Source: Ischnura elegans (taxonomy: Eukaryota; Arthropoda; Insecta; Odonata; Coenagrionidae). From it: 64,000 nt of DNA. Where the stretch lies: contig NC_060259.1 of NCBI RefSeq assembly GCF_921293095.1, positions 5,518,001 through 5,582,000 of the forward strand. The letters run 5' to 3'. The notes under the pieces are model-generated. The model saw only the letters and a program-made list of their open reading frames with translations. It had not been told where the DNA came from and ran no database searches. Position numbers and translations under genes: made by a program. Of the stretch, positions 11,776 to 23,600 are shown piece after piece (the stretch's first letter is position 1; the number at the start of each line of letters is the position of its first letter).

Positions 11776-12060
11776 CCCTATTGTATTACAGTGTCAAATG
11801 TCCGTATTGTATTATATTCGTATTACAGGGAAAAATAAGAAACTTACAAATTGTATTTCTCGTGTAATACCATTGTATGTATTACAGACAATTGTATTTC
11901 CCTTGTAATACGCAGTTGCAAACACAGGATTCATCAGGTGTTATCTCCAGATCCATAGTTAACAGTCTTCCATGAATGGGAAACTGTTAACTATGGATCT
12001 GGAGATAACATCTGATGAATCATGTGTTTGCAACTGTATTACAAGCGAAATGCGAACAAG
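11776..12060. repeat. GTATTAC-word repeat with CCC start
   Basis: It starts CCCTATTGTATTACAG directly after TT, the CCC-plus-AA/TT pattern of elements A, B, C and E. Words such as TTGTATTACA / TTGTAATAC repeat to 11910, then the hairpin at 11902-12045 follows. No matching GGG end was found, so it is a one-sided candidate end. Confidence 0.45.
11902..12045. repeat. Long near-perfect hairpin (~63-bp arms, 16-nt loop)
   Basis: The left arm 11902-11966 (through TCTCCAGATCCATAGTTAAC) pairs with 11983-12045 with only two substitutions and one 2-nt indel. The loop is 11967-11982. This is a foldback structure of recent origin or under selection. Transcribed, it would form a dsRNA stem long enough for Dicer or ADAR. 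It may equally be the centre of a palindromic transposon. Confidence 0.8.
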
Positions 12061-12880
12061 GCATAAAAAATCAAAGGACAAGACAAATAATTTTTCCACT
12101 TAGGAGTATCCTCACTTAGGTACGCCTAACCTCAGGGTTATAGTATAATAGATTCGTTTAAAATAAATTTTTAGGGTAAAGGGGGTGTCTCCATTTCCTT
12201 GAAAAAAAAACTTGAGGAAAAAGCAAGAGGAAAATTGATTGAAAAATCAGAATAGTTGACCATACGCATAAAACATAAATAATATAAGCCAAAAATAACT
12301 AATCCAACACAAATGCAATGAAAAAAAATATTGTTGACAAATAACAGTAACACTCGCAATCAATGGTAGCCCATGACTAGCCGGCATTTTTCCTGGAAAG
12401 GGAGTCTCAGGGAACATACAACCTACCTGAAGAATGATTGAGGCTTTCCCAGCGTATAGAATCATGAAATTCCCAAGTAACCTTCCAGGATACCACATAC
12501 CTTGAGTTTCACTGAATTTAGTGCACTCCCAGCTCATTGATACCCTCTAGTGTTATCTAAGCAGTAAAATTAAACAGATTGAGGAGGATTTGAAAAGAGA
12601 AAATTGAAGTTCATAATTGCATTATGATTTATTCATGTTGAATTAAAACTTTTGGGCTATGTCGCCGCGTCAGATTTTGGGTGGCCCCAACGTCAAAACA
12701 CTTTCAAAATAAACATACTCCATTCTTGTAGCACTCTGGTACATTCAATTGATATTTCCCAGGCAAAAAATTTGAATCAATCAAACAATTTAGCTTAACT
12801 TCCCGGACAAACACTTAAAAATAATCATCCTGGCCCAGTGCAAATCGATTCAGGCAGAGAGGTTACCTTCATAGTCTCCG
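12061..12880. other. No recognisable feature
   Basis: AT-rich sequence. Overlapping minus-strand frames at 12171-12537 show no recognisable motif. Confidence 0.3.
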
Positions 12881-13806
12881 ATGTTATTTAACATGTGTCA
12901 AACTTCAGGAAAAAGTAAGTAATAAGCATTTTTTTAGTTTTATCCAAAATAATTTTTGGCCCAAGATATATTCCACCGAACATGGACCCATGGGTGCTAC
13001 TTTTCACATTAGATTTCGGACAAAATACTAAAATGCTCATATCTAAGCAAGAGTTCAAGATATTTTGCTAATTTCAGTTTTATTTTAAAGATAATAATTT
13101 TCTAACGATACCTTGGGACAAAAAAAGCAGTAACACACCAACATCTGAAGAAGATGCAACAAGAACACATTGCAGAAGAGTAGGGACGGATAGAAGCTGC
13201 ACGTTAAGTGCTTCACTTTGATTTTGCTGAGACCTGGTCAGTGATTCTACCACAAGAAGTTCAAGGATATCACTGGAGTAATGACCAAGTTTAAATTTTT
13301 ACAGGAGTGACATATTTTCAGAACAAGGCCACAAGTGTAGCAGTTATACGTGATGACAGAGGACATGAATCAGCACATGCATTGTTGGCAATTAACAAAA
13401 TTCTTCAACCACTGCAATCACAGGTAGAAAATATCATAATTATTTCTGATGGTGCCGCTAGTCACTTCAAAAACCTTACCAACTATTTTAACTGGAAATG
13501 TTTAGGGATTAGAATTTTTGAGAAAAAATGTTTTTATGAAAAAATTTCAGCGAGAGAATGTGGACAAAAATTTTCAATTTAAATTTAATCACAAAATTAT
13601 TACCTTTAAAAAAACAGAAATAAGTATATTATCTTGAACCGTTCCTGAGCATTTTAGTATTTTGTCCAAAATCACAAGTGAAAAATAGCACCCGCAGGTC
13701 CATGTTGGGTGGAATGTATCTCGGGCCACAAATGTTTTTGGACAAAACAAAAAATACTTACTACTTACTTTGTCTTGAAGTTCGACGTATGTTAAATTCA
13801 ATAACA
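12881..13806. repeat. Inverted duplication flanking a decayed transposon exon
   Basis: The left arm 12881-13040 and right arm 13646-13806 are inverted copies of about 160 bp with roughly 80% identity. Shared blocks include ACAAAATACTAAAATGCTCA, TTCCACC.AACATGGACC and an exon-like end before GTAAGTA. Each arm therefore holds the same splice-donor-like site, facing inward. Confidence 0.65.
13140..13540 (+). pseudogene. Decayed RNase-H-like transposon protein ('DFAE...HW...SDG.ASHFKN' family)
   Basis: The frame reads HFDFAETWSVILPQEVQGYH then W, and after one in-frame TAA continues with IFTGVTYF, SVAVIRDDRGHESAHAL and IIIISDGAASHFKN. I recognise the pattern D-F-A-E, H-W, D-D, S-D-G-x-x-S-x-F-K-N from a family of uncharacterised arthropod and cnidarian transposon-linked proteins, plausibly with an RNase-H-type core; I cannot name its superfamily. 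Stops at about 13172, 13196 and 13289 show it is dead here. It sits between the inverted arms at 12881-13040 and 13646-13806. Confidence 0.5.
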
Positions 13807-16800
13807 TACGAGGTATTAAGGTAAGATTTTTTCTTAGGCTGCCTGAATGGATATGGACTACTCCTCCTACATTCTAATTCAAAAAGTTAAAAACAAAGTA
13901 CATGTATAGGCCAAAAGTAGGGTTTTAATGAAGTATAAGGCTCAAACAATTTTAAAGGGACATTTTAAATTATGCGATAATTTTGCGTGTAAGTGCATGG
14001 AGGAACATAAGGTTCCCCCAATATTTTGAGAGACAATCTGACGAAAAGAAAGATGATGGCTGCTGGATTGAACCCTAAAGAAACTCGACAACTGAGGAAA
14101 AAAGGGAATCGTGGGAGAGCGTTGAGTCATTATCGTCAATTCTTGTACGGGAAAATAGTATCAAAAATATTCTTCATCAATTCATCCGAAGAAAATTAAA
14201 CTGGCGAGAAATTAGCCGATTTGTATCTCTACTTTCCTCATGAAATAAACATTATGGACTATAACCTCAAATTGGAACTTCTTCGGGGAAATGCGTCTGC
14301 CAACTGTGATAGTGGTATATGCAAGAACCAAGCAACAGCAATGATCGTTCCCGCAACTTTAGCTGACGCAAAAGTCATAACTTCGTAAGATATATCAAAG
14401 CTAGTGTACCAGAATTACTTACGTAGACAGAAAAAGATGCTAATTACTGTGAATAAGAAAAGATAGGTGTCATTAAAGGGCCTTTTTTATTGAAATGAAA
14501 GACTACTCTTGTCTGATGAAAAAAGGCAAGAGGACTTATCAATAAAAGTTTAGAAGGGAATGTGTGGTGTTAGTTGAAGAAACAGGGTCCCACTTTTAGA
14601 GGTTTGCCTCCCCCGTCGGAGGATTAGCAAAAGTCATAAAGTCTGCGATTATCGATTTCTTTCCAAGTGAAAAGTAGATACACAAAATTAAGAAGGATTT
14701 CATTATGATGGTACCAAGCGAATACCGCCCAAAAAGGAGGCATCATCCCTTTGCTATAAGCATAATTCCAACATCCCTTGCAGTGTTGGTAAACTCTTCT
14801 CGGGATTCCCACCGGGTTAATTTTTCCATAATGGCCAACATTTCAAGCTCCGACTCTGGGCTAATACCAAGGGATAAATAGTGTTGAACCCCGAAAAGAG
14901 TGTACCCACATCATTCGCCGGGAAAGCATCAAATCGTATTTCATCCCTTACAGTGCTCTATTTGCTAATTGCATTATGTTGACTTGGATTTGCGACATAA
15001 ACGTTGGGAGGGTAATCTAGGGACCCAATTTGCGTTTCTGCAAGGATGCGTTTGGCGACCAATCCGAGATTTTTTTAATTGCTGGATTTTAATATCGACA
15101 TATGGGCTGATGATATATTAGAGAGAGACTCCGGTTCCTTCGGCTATATCTGAGCTTAGCGCTGTGGAATTTAAAAATCTATTGATGAAAGTTCAAATTT
15201 AAATTTCAATATTCCTTTTATTATACACACGGGCGAGAGATTCGCGAAAAAATTTACCAAAACTTTGTTGACAGCAGCAAAAGTCGAGGAATGACACTAA
15301 CATAAGAAATACAGACTGGAAAGCAGGTAATTGAGTAATTCCTTCGTGATTGTTCCTCACTGGACGATGCTGATACATCAAATATAAGTAAGACTAACGA
15401 AGAAAGACGCACTTGGTGTGAATTTTGTTGCATCTGGGGCGTTCGAGGGGGGAGCGGGGAGGGTACGCCGGCGGCCTTCAACCTTATTCATCCATTTAGT
15501 CACAGCTGTCGCACAACACCGGAATAAAAGTGCATAACCTAAGTTCCCAAACCTTTATAGCCACTCCAGTGGCCTCTTCATAGACCGTAGGCTCCTTTCC
15601 TGCGTGCGTAGGTCTAAAATTATTTCATCACTTCTCTAGAAGTTGGTAACATCGATTTGTTTAACGCCGACGAGGCGCCAAATAAGGGACAAGTCGTCTC
15701 ACTACGCATCGCTTTTTACCTTCTACCATATTCTGATTTATATTATCAAAGATAAACGACCTCCTAGCAGCATGCGCGGGATGAATTTTGCTGTGTTAGA
15801 GGCGTGGGAGGGGGAGAAGCGAGCGTGGAGGGGAAGGGATCGGCCTGCGGCTCTGGTATCCGCGACGCTGCGTGGGCGTTGGAATATTATCTTCGCGGAC
15901 GCGGACTCAAATTAGGCATTTTGTGGCTAAACGGTGGTAGATACGTCAAAATGCACGAAATTTTTGCCCTATAAGGGCAGTAACTCGACAAAATCTATAG
16001 GGAATGACCATAAAATATTATATTTTTCGAATTTTGACCCTCCCCCCCTAAATTGCATTTGAGCGAGGGTCAGGGGTTCACGTACGGGTCTCAAATTTTT
16101 CAGGCCTTATTTTTGATCGGTCCCACAACTTTTTTTCATTGGGCCAGATGGATTTGAAAAAAATCGATTTTTGCGATCCGCCCTAGTGTTCAGCTTAGAT
16201 ATTTCGTATCTTTCCTAAACATAAGACGAATGTTAATCATAAATTAGATTACAATCACTGAGAAGCATAAATTAGCGTAACACATATCCGTAAATGGTAT
16301 CACAAGCTAAATACAGCGTGAGAGTTGCTTGTTGGTGACTACGGTCGCTTAAATTCCAAGTGATATCTAATAATCGTGCCCTCATAATCTACTCGGTTAG
16401 AACTATTTAGAAAACGTGACTAGGACAATCTGTTTGAACCACAGTTATCATTAATAAATATTCCTGATAACATTCCACGTTATTCATGTTCATTGAGTGT
16501 ATGTAATTAGCTATTTTTCCTAACACTGCCGAACTTACGATGGTTAGCGCTAGTGTGCCAAGAAAAAAGAGTTAGGAAACGAAGATCGATGCATATACGA
16601 TTCTTTCGCGCCGTTGCAATCTTGATACAATAACTGATATTTCATAAATAACTCTAATATATCTAAGATATATGGCAACGATTGAAGACACTATTCAGCA
16701 GGTAATGGAAGGACGTCGGGGAAAGTTTTTTCTGATGTTCTATTTACCAAATGATATCGGATATTCTGTACTATACCAGTTTTACGCATTATTTACAGGT

Positions 16801-16990
16801 TAACCCATAACCATGTATCCTTACATTATACTTCACAGATGATGGAAAATAACAAACATGCACAAAATGTTAACCAATTAAATCATTGTATACAGGATTT
16901 CACAATAAAATTCGCCAGAAATAACCATAACATTTAGATGAGGACATGGAGATATCAATACTTGTGCCGAATCAAGCCGAAATCTAAGCC
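13807..16990. other. No recognisable gene
   Basis: Mixed AT-rich sequence with a GC-richer island at about 15775-15910 (GTGGGAGGGGGAGAAGCG) and a C-run at 16040. Small open frames here show no motif. The tails of one or more unrecognised elements may lie here, but no inverted ends or target duplications were seen. Confidence 0.3.
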
Positions 16991-17009
16991 TTTTCTAGTT
17001 AAATTATTA

Positions 17010-17620
17010 CAGCAATATGTACTGCCTTTAATGCGTGAATATTCTTGAATGTTTTGACATATTCTCTCGAAGAATCTAGTTTCTTAAAGACATCACGAAC
17101 TGTTGTGACTAGTTTTAGTTTTATCTCATCATAGCTGGGAGTTGAAGACATAATTTGCTCTATGGTAATTAAAAACAAGCAGGTGATGATTTATATAGCT
17201 ATGACGGGATCCATTAAAAGTTACTAATAAAGGAGATAGGAACAATCTAAATATTAATTGATAATTTTGTAGAGGAATATGCCTTTGTTGGAGGATCCTT
17301 GGTCGTGCAAGAGTTATCAAATTAAAACTAGGGAAAGAATATATGAAGTGTTATAATCAGACAAAGAGATAAATAAATCGCAATTATTTAATTTGAAAAA
17401 TTTATTTTGGACACGTTCAATCCGGATTGAGTCGATATTATAATAAAGTGACCAGTTAGCAAAATATTCCAATTTGGAACGTAGCAAGGAGACATATCTA
17501 CTGTCTTTACCGCATGAATATTGCTAAACTTTGGACAGATTCCCATAAAGAAACCTAAATTCTTTAACGTTTTACCGACAGTTCGGTCTAGCTTCAGTTT
17601 TAGCACATGAAAACATTAAT
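17010..17620 (-). repeat. Two diverged copies of one ~110-bp block
   Basis: 17030-17130 and 17505-17610 align on the minus strand. Read as protein, both give a K-L-x(n)-T-V...K.L....F.NIHA.K.V pattern (second copy: FSNIHAVKTVDMSP). This suggests an old exon duplication in a gene or element I do not recognise. Confidence 0.35.
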
Positions 17621-17677
17621 ATTCTTTTGCTTCTTAATTAATTTCCAGGATTTCAATTTTCTCACGCAGTGTCGTCG

Positions 17678-18046
17678 TCAGTTGTTATCTGACACAATTC
17701 CACAACGAGGGCAGCACTGAGTTACGATGGTAACTTTTAGACGTGTAAACGTGCAGTAGTCGCGATCAACGTCGTTCCGATCGTGGTGTAAACGGGGCAT
17801 GAAGGGCTCCAGCTTGCTGCGATGAGTTAGCTCCGCCCCAAGTACGCAACGCCGAGCCACAGTCTGCTTACTTCCATAAAGCCTATGGGAAACGAGTCCC
17901 TGCATCAGCTGGCCAGCGAGCCTACTCCGAAGGGATGCTAGAGCAAGCAGGGGTACCAAATGTACGGTGTTCGCCGCCAAAGGTTGGCAGTACTGGTGAG
18001 CGGGATATTTAAAATACGAGTCTCGGCGGAATTGGGTTGCTCTCAC
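17678..18046 (-). other. Unrecognised 122-codon open frame
   Basis: A frame of this length without a stop is unusual for the local AT content because the stretch is locally GC-rich. The predicted product is basic with two Cys-x2-Cys-like spots near its C-terminus (QCCPRCGI). No family, splice site or neighbour relation supports a function, so it may be chance or a remnant of an element's leader. Confidence 0.2.
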
Positions 18047-18329
18047 TCCTGACCATAAGCGAGATATTCCGAGTAACAGGGATCATAAGCTTTACTTAGG
18101 ACCAGTATTTTGATTTCTATTCGGGAAAGTGAGACAATCAACAAGACTGATGATGCTGGCCCCTGAATTGTTTCCAAAATGCAACTTACTTTTGATTACC
18201 ATTTTATACTGCAGCACAACTGTAAGGATGACTGGGATGTAAAACGAAAATGAAACAACTTATATTTCATCCATCATTCTTTTATTCAGGGAAACAATAA
18301 CGTGACATTTCAAGTAGATGTAAGAAGTA

Positions 18330-19165
18330 TATTCATGAGAATTATAATCGATAATGCAGGAGACTTAAATCGACAGAACACACAACACAGGTAATATGGT
18401 ACACATACAATGGTAACATAGAATGACATGATACCATCAATGGAATGCCACGTAAAAGCAAGCATGCACACGACTCTTGACTGAACACAGGACAACACAT
18501 TGACACGAGAACAGCATGACAGGACACACAAATGTGTACTATTTGACAAAACGATGTGCCATTTAAAAACTATGATGATTTTTGTGCTAATAGTTGGAAC
18601 TCTACAACATAAATCATATTAAAATGAAAGAACACACAAAAACTGGCAATATGGTACACATGGAATGGCATGACAGTATCAATGGAATGCCAGGTAAAAG
18701 CAAACATGCATAAGACAACGACATAAAAAACTACCAAATACTAAATTTACGTAAGCCTAAAGACATGAAATATGAGGGCATGGTGAATGAGCTGCACAAT
18801 GATAGCAGTCCTTAATAACTGTATCAGTAAGGTGCAACAGTCATGAAAAAACACTAAGATATCTAATCACAGGTCTAACGGAACATACAACAGAGGAAAG
18901 ATGGTGGAGACATGGCACTAACTCATTCAGCATCAGTGGAAGGGCATTCAAAAACACATAGTCATTCAAAGCTCTTAATTTCAAACAACATAGACCACAG
19001 GCATACAATGACAACAAATGAACAACTAAACATGAGAGGACGTAGACATTATACCTTACCAAATATTAAATTAACATCAGCCTAAAGACATGAAATATAA
19101 CAGAATGGTTAATGGATGAACTGACCCCAGGATGGTAGCCCTTAAAAAGAGAAACAGTGAGGTAG
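18330..19165. repeat. Diverged tandem repeats of ~260-330 bp
   Basis: Three successive segments (about 18377, 18630 and 18880) share AATATGGTACACAT, TCAATGGAATGCCA.GTAAAAGCAA, a CTTA-rich block, CAGCCTAAAGACATGAAATA and CAGTGAGGTAGC-like sequence. It lies just downstream of the P-like transposase and could be its 3' subterminal region. Confidence 0.5.
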
Positions 19166-19168
19166 CTG

Positions 19169-19295
19169 TAGACAAATATCAATTTACAATAAACATAGAC
19201 AAATATCAATTTACAATAAACATAGACAAATATCAATTTACAATAAACATAGACTAATATCAATTTAAAATAAATATTGACAAATATCAATTTAT
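19169..19295. repeat. 27-bp minisatellite
   Basis: The unit ATAGACAAATATCAATTTAC plus AATAAAC (27 bp) is repeated about 4.5 times. The first three copies are nearly identical and the last two drift. Confidence 0.85.
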
Positions 19296-19366
19296 ATGGC
19301 ATAGTCGACATGTGAAGGAACACTTGAAGTAACCATGTCAGTAATACTAAGCTTATATCTACTACA

Positions 19367-19790
19367 TTATTTCTTTTCTCTATTGCTAAACTTAAGAGTA
19401 TAATACAACCTAATCCTAAAATAATAACTTAAAACTCTAACCAATGGTGCATCACTACATGTAGGAGAAGTTAATGTAGTAAGTGCTTCTTGAAGGGAAC
19501 TGGAAAGAATACCCATGCCCCCCACACTCTCCTTCTTGACACTTACAAAAAGAGTTTCACAAGCAAGGATATAGTCGAGGAAAACTGTAGAAGGCACAGC
19601 AAGACTCCCAAATGGAGAGGATTTATCAAAGGCTTTTGCATGGATGAACCTTTGATCCTCATTGATGTGTGACGTTACGTCGTAAAATCTGGTTGATTTT
19701 TCACGTAAGTCCAGACAAGGGAAATACTCCAACCGTCGGTCACATGCTGGATCAGGGAAAGACTCCACAAACAAGAAAAACAGCTCACAA
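19367..19790 (-). CDS. Likely C-terminal exon of the P-element-like transposase
   Basis: The frame contains FIHAKAFDKSSPFGSLAVPS, followed by a 'TVF..YI..CE' stretch. This is the order seen in the last segment of P-element/THAP9 transposases, after their '...C..C...' motif, where 'fi..Ka......fg.L.vPS..f...i...E' is usual. It lies downstream of the main transposase exon on the same strand. A candidate donor (CTGGAG then GTATCT, near 20676) sits just after the C..C motif of that exon, and a pyrimidine-rich acceptor (TTTTTCTTGTGAG) precedes this frame; the two join in phase 0. If used, the protein would reach about 900 residues, the size of vertebrate THAP9, instead of ending at 20637. The splice choice is inferred. 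Confidence 0.5.
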
Positions 19791-19795
19791 GAAAA

Positions 19796-20636
19796 AGGTA
19801 GCCAAAAACAATTTACGAGTTATTACCGTACGATATCTATTCAAAGTAGAGTATTCAAAAAATCAGAAGTATTACAGAAAACAATGATAGTAAATTCATG
19901 ATCCCAAAGGAAACATTACCAGCTAAATACCAGCAGAAAATTGCTCTAAATATCTCATGCCTCACAAGACATGTGACTCCCAGCAGGTCACGATCAGAAA
20001 GAGGGCTCTCCTATTCAGGAAAAGCCAGGATTTGAGGGGAGGGATTCTTCCAGGGAGTGGAGGGGTAGGCAGGCGAATTCAACTACGGCGCCACTCTGCA
20101 TAGAACGGCCGCTCCACAAAATCAGCCTTCCCTGGTTTTGAGACAACCGCACAGCACCCAGAATTTTCCCCTCAACTTCTGGGTTGGAGACATCAGAGGA
20201 ATCAGTTCATTGGAACACATGGAGGGGAGGGAGATACTGGGGTGAGGTGTTGGAGGGAGAGAGAGTTGTGATAGGACAATGGTAAAACTTCTCACTCCAA
20301 GTGCAATACTAAGGCCTTAGCACCGAGTTCCCCTTGCTTGCCAAGGAGTAAGTATTCCTCCGCAGTAGTCCTATATAAGTCTTGGATTGCAGGTAGGCTG
20401 GGTTCGGTGCTGGCTTTCGGATGCTGCTTTCCGGAGGCAGCATTTTCCGGAGACAGGATTTTGCGAGACAGGGTTTTGCTACAGGCGTTTTGCGCGAAAA
20501 ATCCTTTGCGCGAAAAAACCTTAGCGCGAAAAGTTCTTGGCGGGAGAAGTTCTGCGGATAAGTTCGGAGGAAGTTCGAGGAAGTTCGAAGAATTTCTGGG
20601 GGGAGGGGTACCAGAAATTTTTGGGGGGTGGGAACA
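19796..20636. other. Probable intron or inserted sequence between transposase exons
   Basis: At 20440-20600 the words GCGCGAAAA(A) recur three times, and GGAAGTTCGAGGAAGTTCGAA shows short tandem structure. G-rich runs (GGGGGGAGGGG) lie at 20595-20630. No inverted termini were found. Confidence 0.35.
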
Positions 20637-23600
20637 CTAAAAAATGCCACAGATGAGTCCATCATCAGATACCTCCAGCATTCTACAATGTGGACAGTGG
20701 TGCCACAGCAAGAGTTTCCGTAGAACAACTCCCACTACATATAGAAAAGCTTGCCGTTCACCAAGGTCCCATCGCATTAATTCAGCTACTTTGTCAGCAT
20801 CATCAGGTCCAACAACACTGATATTTGAGGAACACACAGATGAAGGCTGCTGACCCAGACCCACAATGTCCTTAAAAACTAGCATACAGTGGTCTGGGTC
20901 TAACTGACAGTTACCTGAGGGACTTGACATGATCATTGAGCGGTAACTCAGATGTTTGTATGCCTGTTGGAATTGGTATGCTGTTGGATCTTTGCAGCCA
21001 CCACCTCTTTGGCGAATTTGGCCAAAAATGTTTTCCAGGCAGTCTTGATTTAATCTTCTCAGACTAAGTTGAGTAACACCACAATTGCTGCGAAGATAAT
21101 TCCAAAGCATGATGGTTGCATTTATGGTCACCTTCCAACCTCTGAAGCACTTGATACGACCAGTCACATCATTATGCTCCTGGTCGTATGCTCTCAAGCT
21201 TTCAAAGAGAGCAAGAGAGCGTGCCAATACGTTGAGGTGGTTGGTGCCTTCAGCCATGGGTCTTCTCAACACTTTCGTTGAAGGCTTAACAGTGCTATTG
21301 AAACAGTCGAATAATTGGTCCATCTGGCCAACGAATTCGGCTGTCCCAATAACACTGTCATGCCCTTCACTAGCCACCTCCAACATGGAAGCTACAGTGT
21401 GTGAGAAGACCCTACAGCAGAATGAAACCTTCATCCTCTGGAAATTGTTGGGGTACACACAAGCAGGGGTAAGTTTAGGGGCCTGCCTAAACTTACGCTT
21501 AATATCTCGCTGGTACACCATCATAATATCCCTCCAGCTAGCTTTGAATTTTCCAAACTCAAAATTGTACTTGAGAAGGTTGTTCCGAGTAGCTTTTAGA
21601 AGGTGGCAGTAGTCATACAGGAAATAAATCTTTTGTCCCTCAACATAATAGAATGGTTTGTTAACAGTAACGCCCAGCTTCCTCTGAAGCTTGATGAAGT
21701 TGCTGCCTTGGTCACAAACTGAGGCAACAACAGAATAGCCAGCCTTTGCCATCTCTGTTATTGCCTCAGTTAAAATACCTTGGACAGCATTAACTTCACA
21801 AGCTCCAGAACCAAAGATGAAGCCAATGGGCTGTTTCCAATGCTTGCATAGTCCTCTAGCCATAAGAACCAAAGCACACTTAGCATTGACCTTCCCACAT
21901 GCACCATTACCACTATCTACGTACCCTGCTATTCTATCGCTACATCTATCATAAAATAAACCTTCCTTAATCATAACTTCATCTAAATTCAAGACACATA
22001 ATTTATCCTTATCATCTAACTTACTTGCTAATGTCCGCAGACCTTTCAAAATTGGATATGAAAGGCCTGCTGTTAGCTTGAACCCACTCAACCACCTACT
22101 CAGACTTGACACAGCAGGCAATGTGAAAATTTGCCTTAGGGCTTTGTAAGACTTCCGGCTGTGGAATGCTAAGGACAAAGCAGTTACTTTATCCAAATCA
22201 TTCCACCTCCGGCCGAACTTACTCCTACGACAAAGTTTCATATTACTTCTGAGCAATGAGAAGGCAGCTGGTGATAAAGCTTTCTCCATTTTACCCATGA
22301 CATCATCAGATGTGGTGTAACCTCGCAAATGGTGATACTTTTTACGAAGTTTACACACCATTTCACGGGATCGTTGCAATTTAGTTCTAAGGGCTACTCT
22401 CCTGGGTGTCAGTTCATCCTGCCTATACCTATAAGCCCGCCTGTTGCCTGAAAAAGATAAATAAGAAATGGTTAGTCATCATGGCAAATTTCAATTATTG
22501 TATAATTTTGTACATGTCACAAAGGAAATAATCCCCCAGGATAAGGCACAACTTAATAATACCATAACGGTATGTGATTCAAATGTTCATACTTAAATTT
22601 CAAGAACTAAGTCTTCATACAAGTTACATATCCAAAAGGAAACTCTACATGCCATAAGTACCAGAGGGAAACACTAGCAATAACACCAAAGAGCATATTT
22701 ACCTCTTTTGGGAGTAGATACCATGTCCCCATTAATTCCATTAAAAAAAGACTCTGGAAATGAGATAGGTATGATGTGAGAAAGTGTGAAATAACCTCAC
22801 TCCAGCAATTACGTATTTCTTAATATGAAATCAATAAAAATATCTGAAGACAGTACTAACCTGTGACCTGCTCGTCCACAGTACTTAAACCACCTCCTTC
22901 CTGGTCATTAAAACCAGAGGCGAATTCCTCCATTTCTGAAAAAAACAAGGGAGCATTCATATCTTGCACTAGTTACTGAAGAGCGGCCAGCAAAATTAAA
23001 ATAATATTTATTCAAGACAAGAAATACAAAGAATTGAAATGCAACAGACAACAAGAACAAAACGAAAAACTTATATAAATATAATATTTATAAAGTTTTT
23101 TTTTATTTTCTAATTAATATTAAAGGTCTCTTCAAAATAAAATAACAATATGCTAAATAACTCACTTATATCTTGTTCTTCACATAGTTTCCCTTATTTG
23201 GGATTCAGGAATATGAAAAGATAACCATTACATTCACCTTAAAAAACATTATGTACAAAATGAAGGGAAGAGTAATCAAAAGTATTCAATACACTGATGT
23301 CTGACAATACACCTAGGCATACTGCAACAATGAATTTCAGTCTTCAAAGAACAACTGACTCAGGCTTTGAGATGCAAAACTTACCAATCTCATTGGGCAC
23401 TTCAACTTCGATCTCCTGGGCAGGTGTCTCAGGGCTGTCCACTGCAGCCCCCTCTGAAGCAGGCACCACAGGTGGATCCTGCCTATCTTCATTATGAATG
23501 CTCTCTTGCCCTGCAATGAAATTATTACGTTTTTTAATGAAAAGCAATGAAACGGAGACTTACTGCATTTCCTCACTTAAAGCAAATGTTCACGGTTTCA

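Noticed and set aside
15775-15915. GC-rich island as a host promoter or first exon
   Set aside because: No TATCGATA, initiator or consistent donor follows, and the open frame there has no recognisable product.
20338-21612. Plus-strand open frames over the transposase gene
   Set aside because: They are shadows of the minus-strand coding exon and its GC-rich downstream region.
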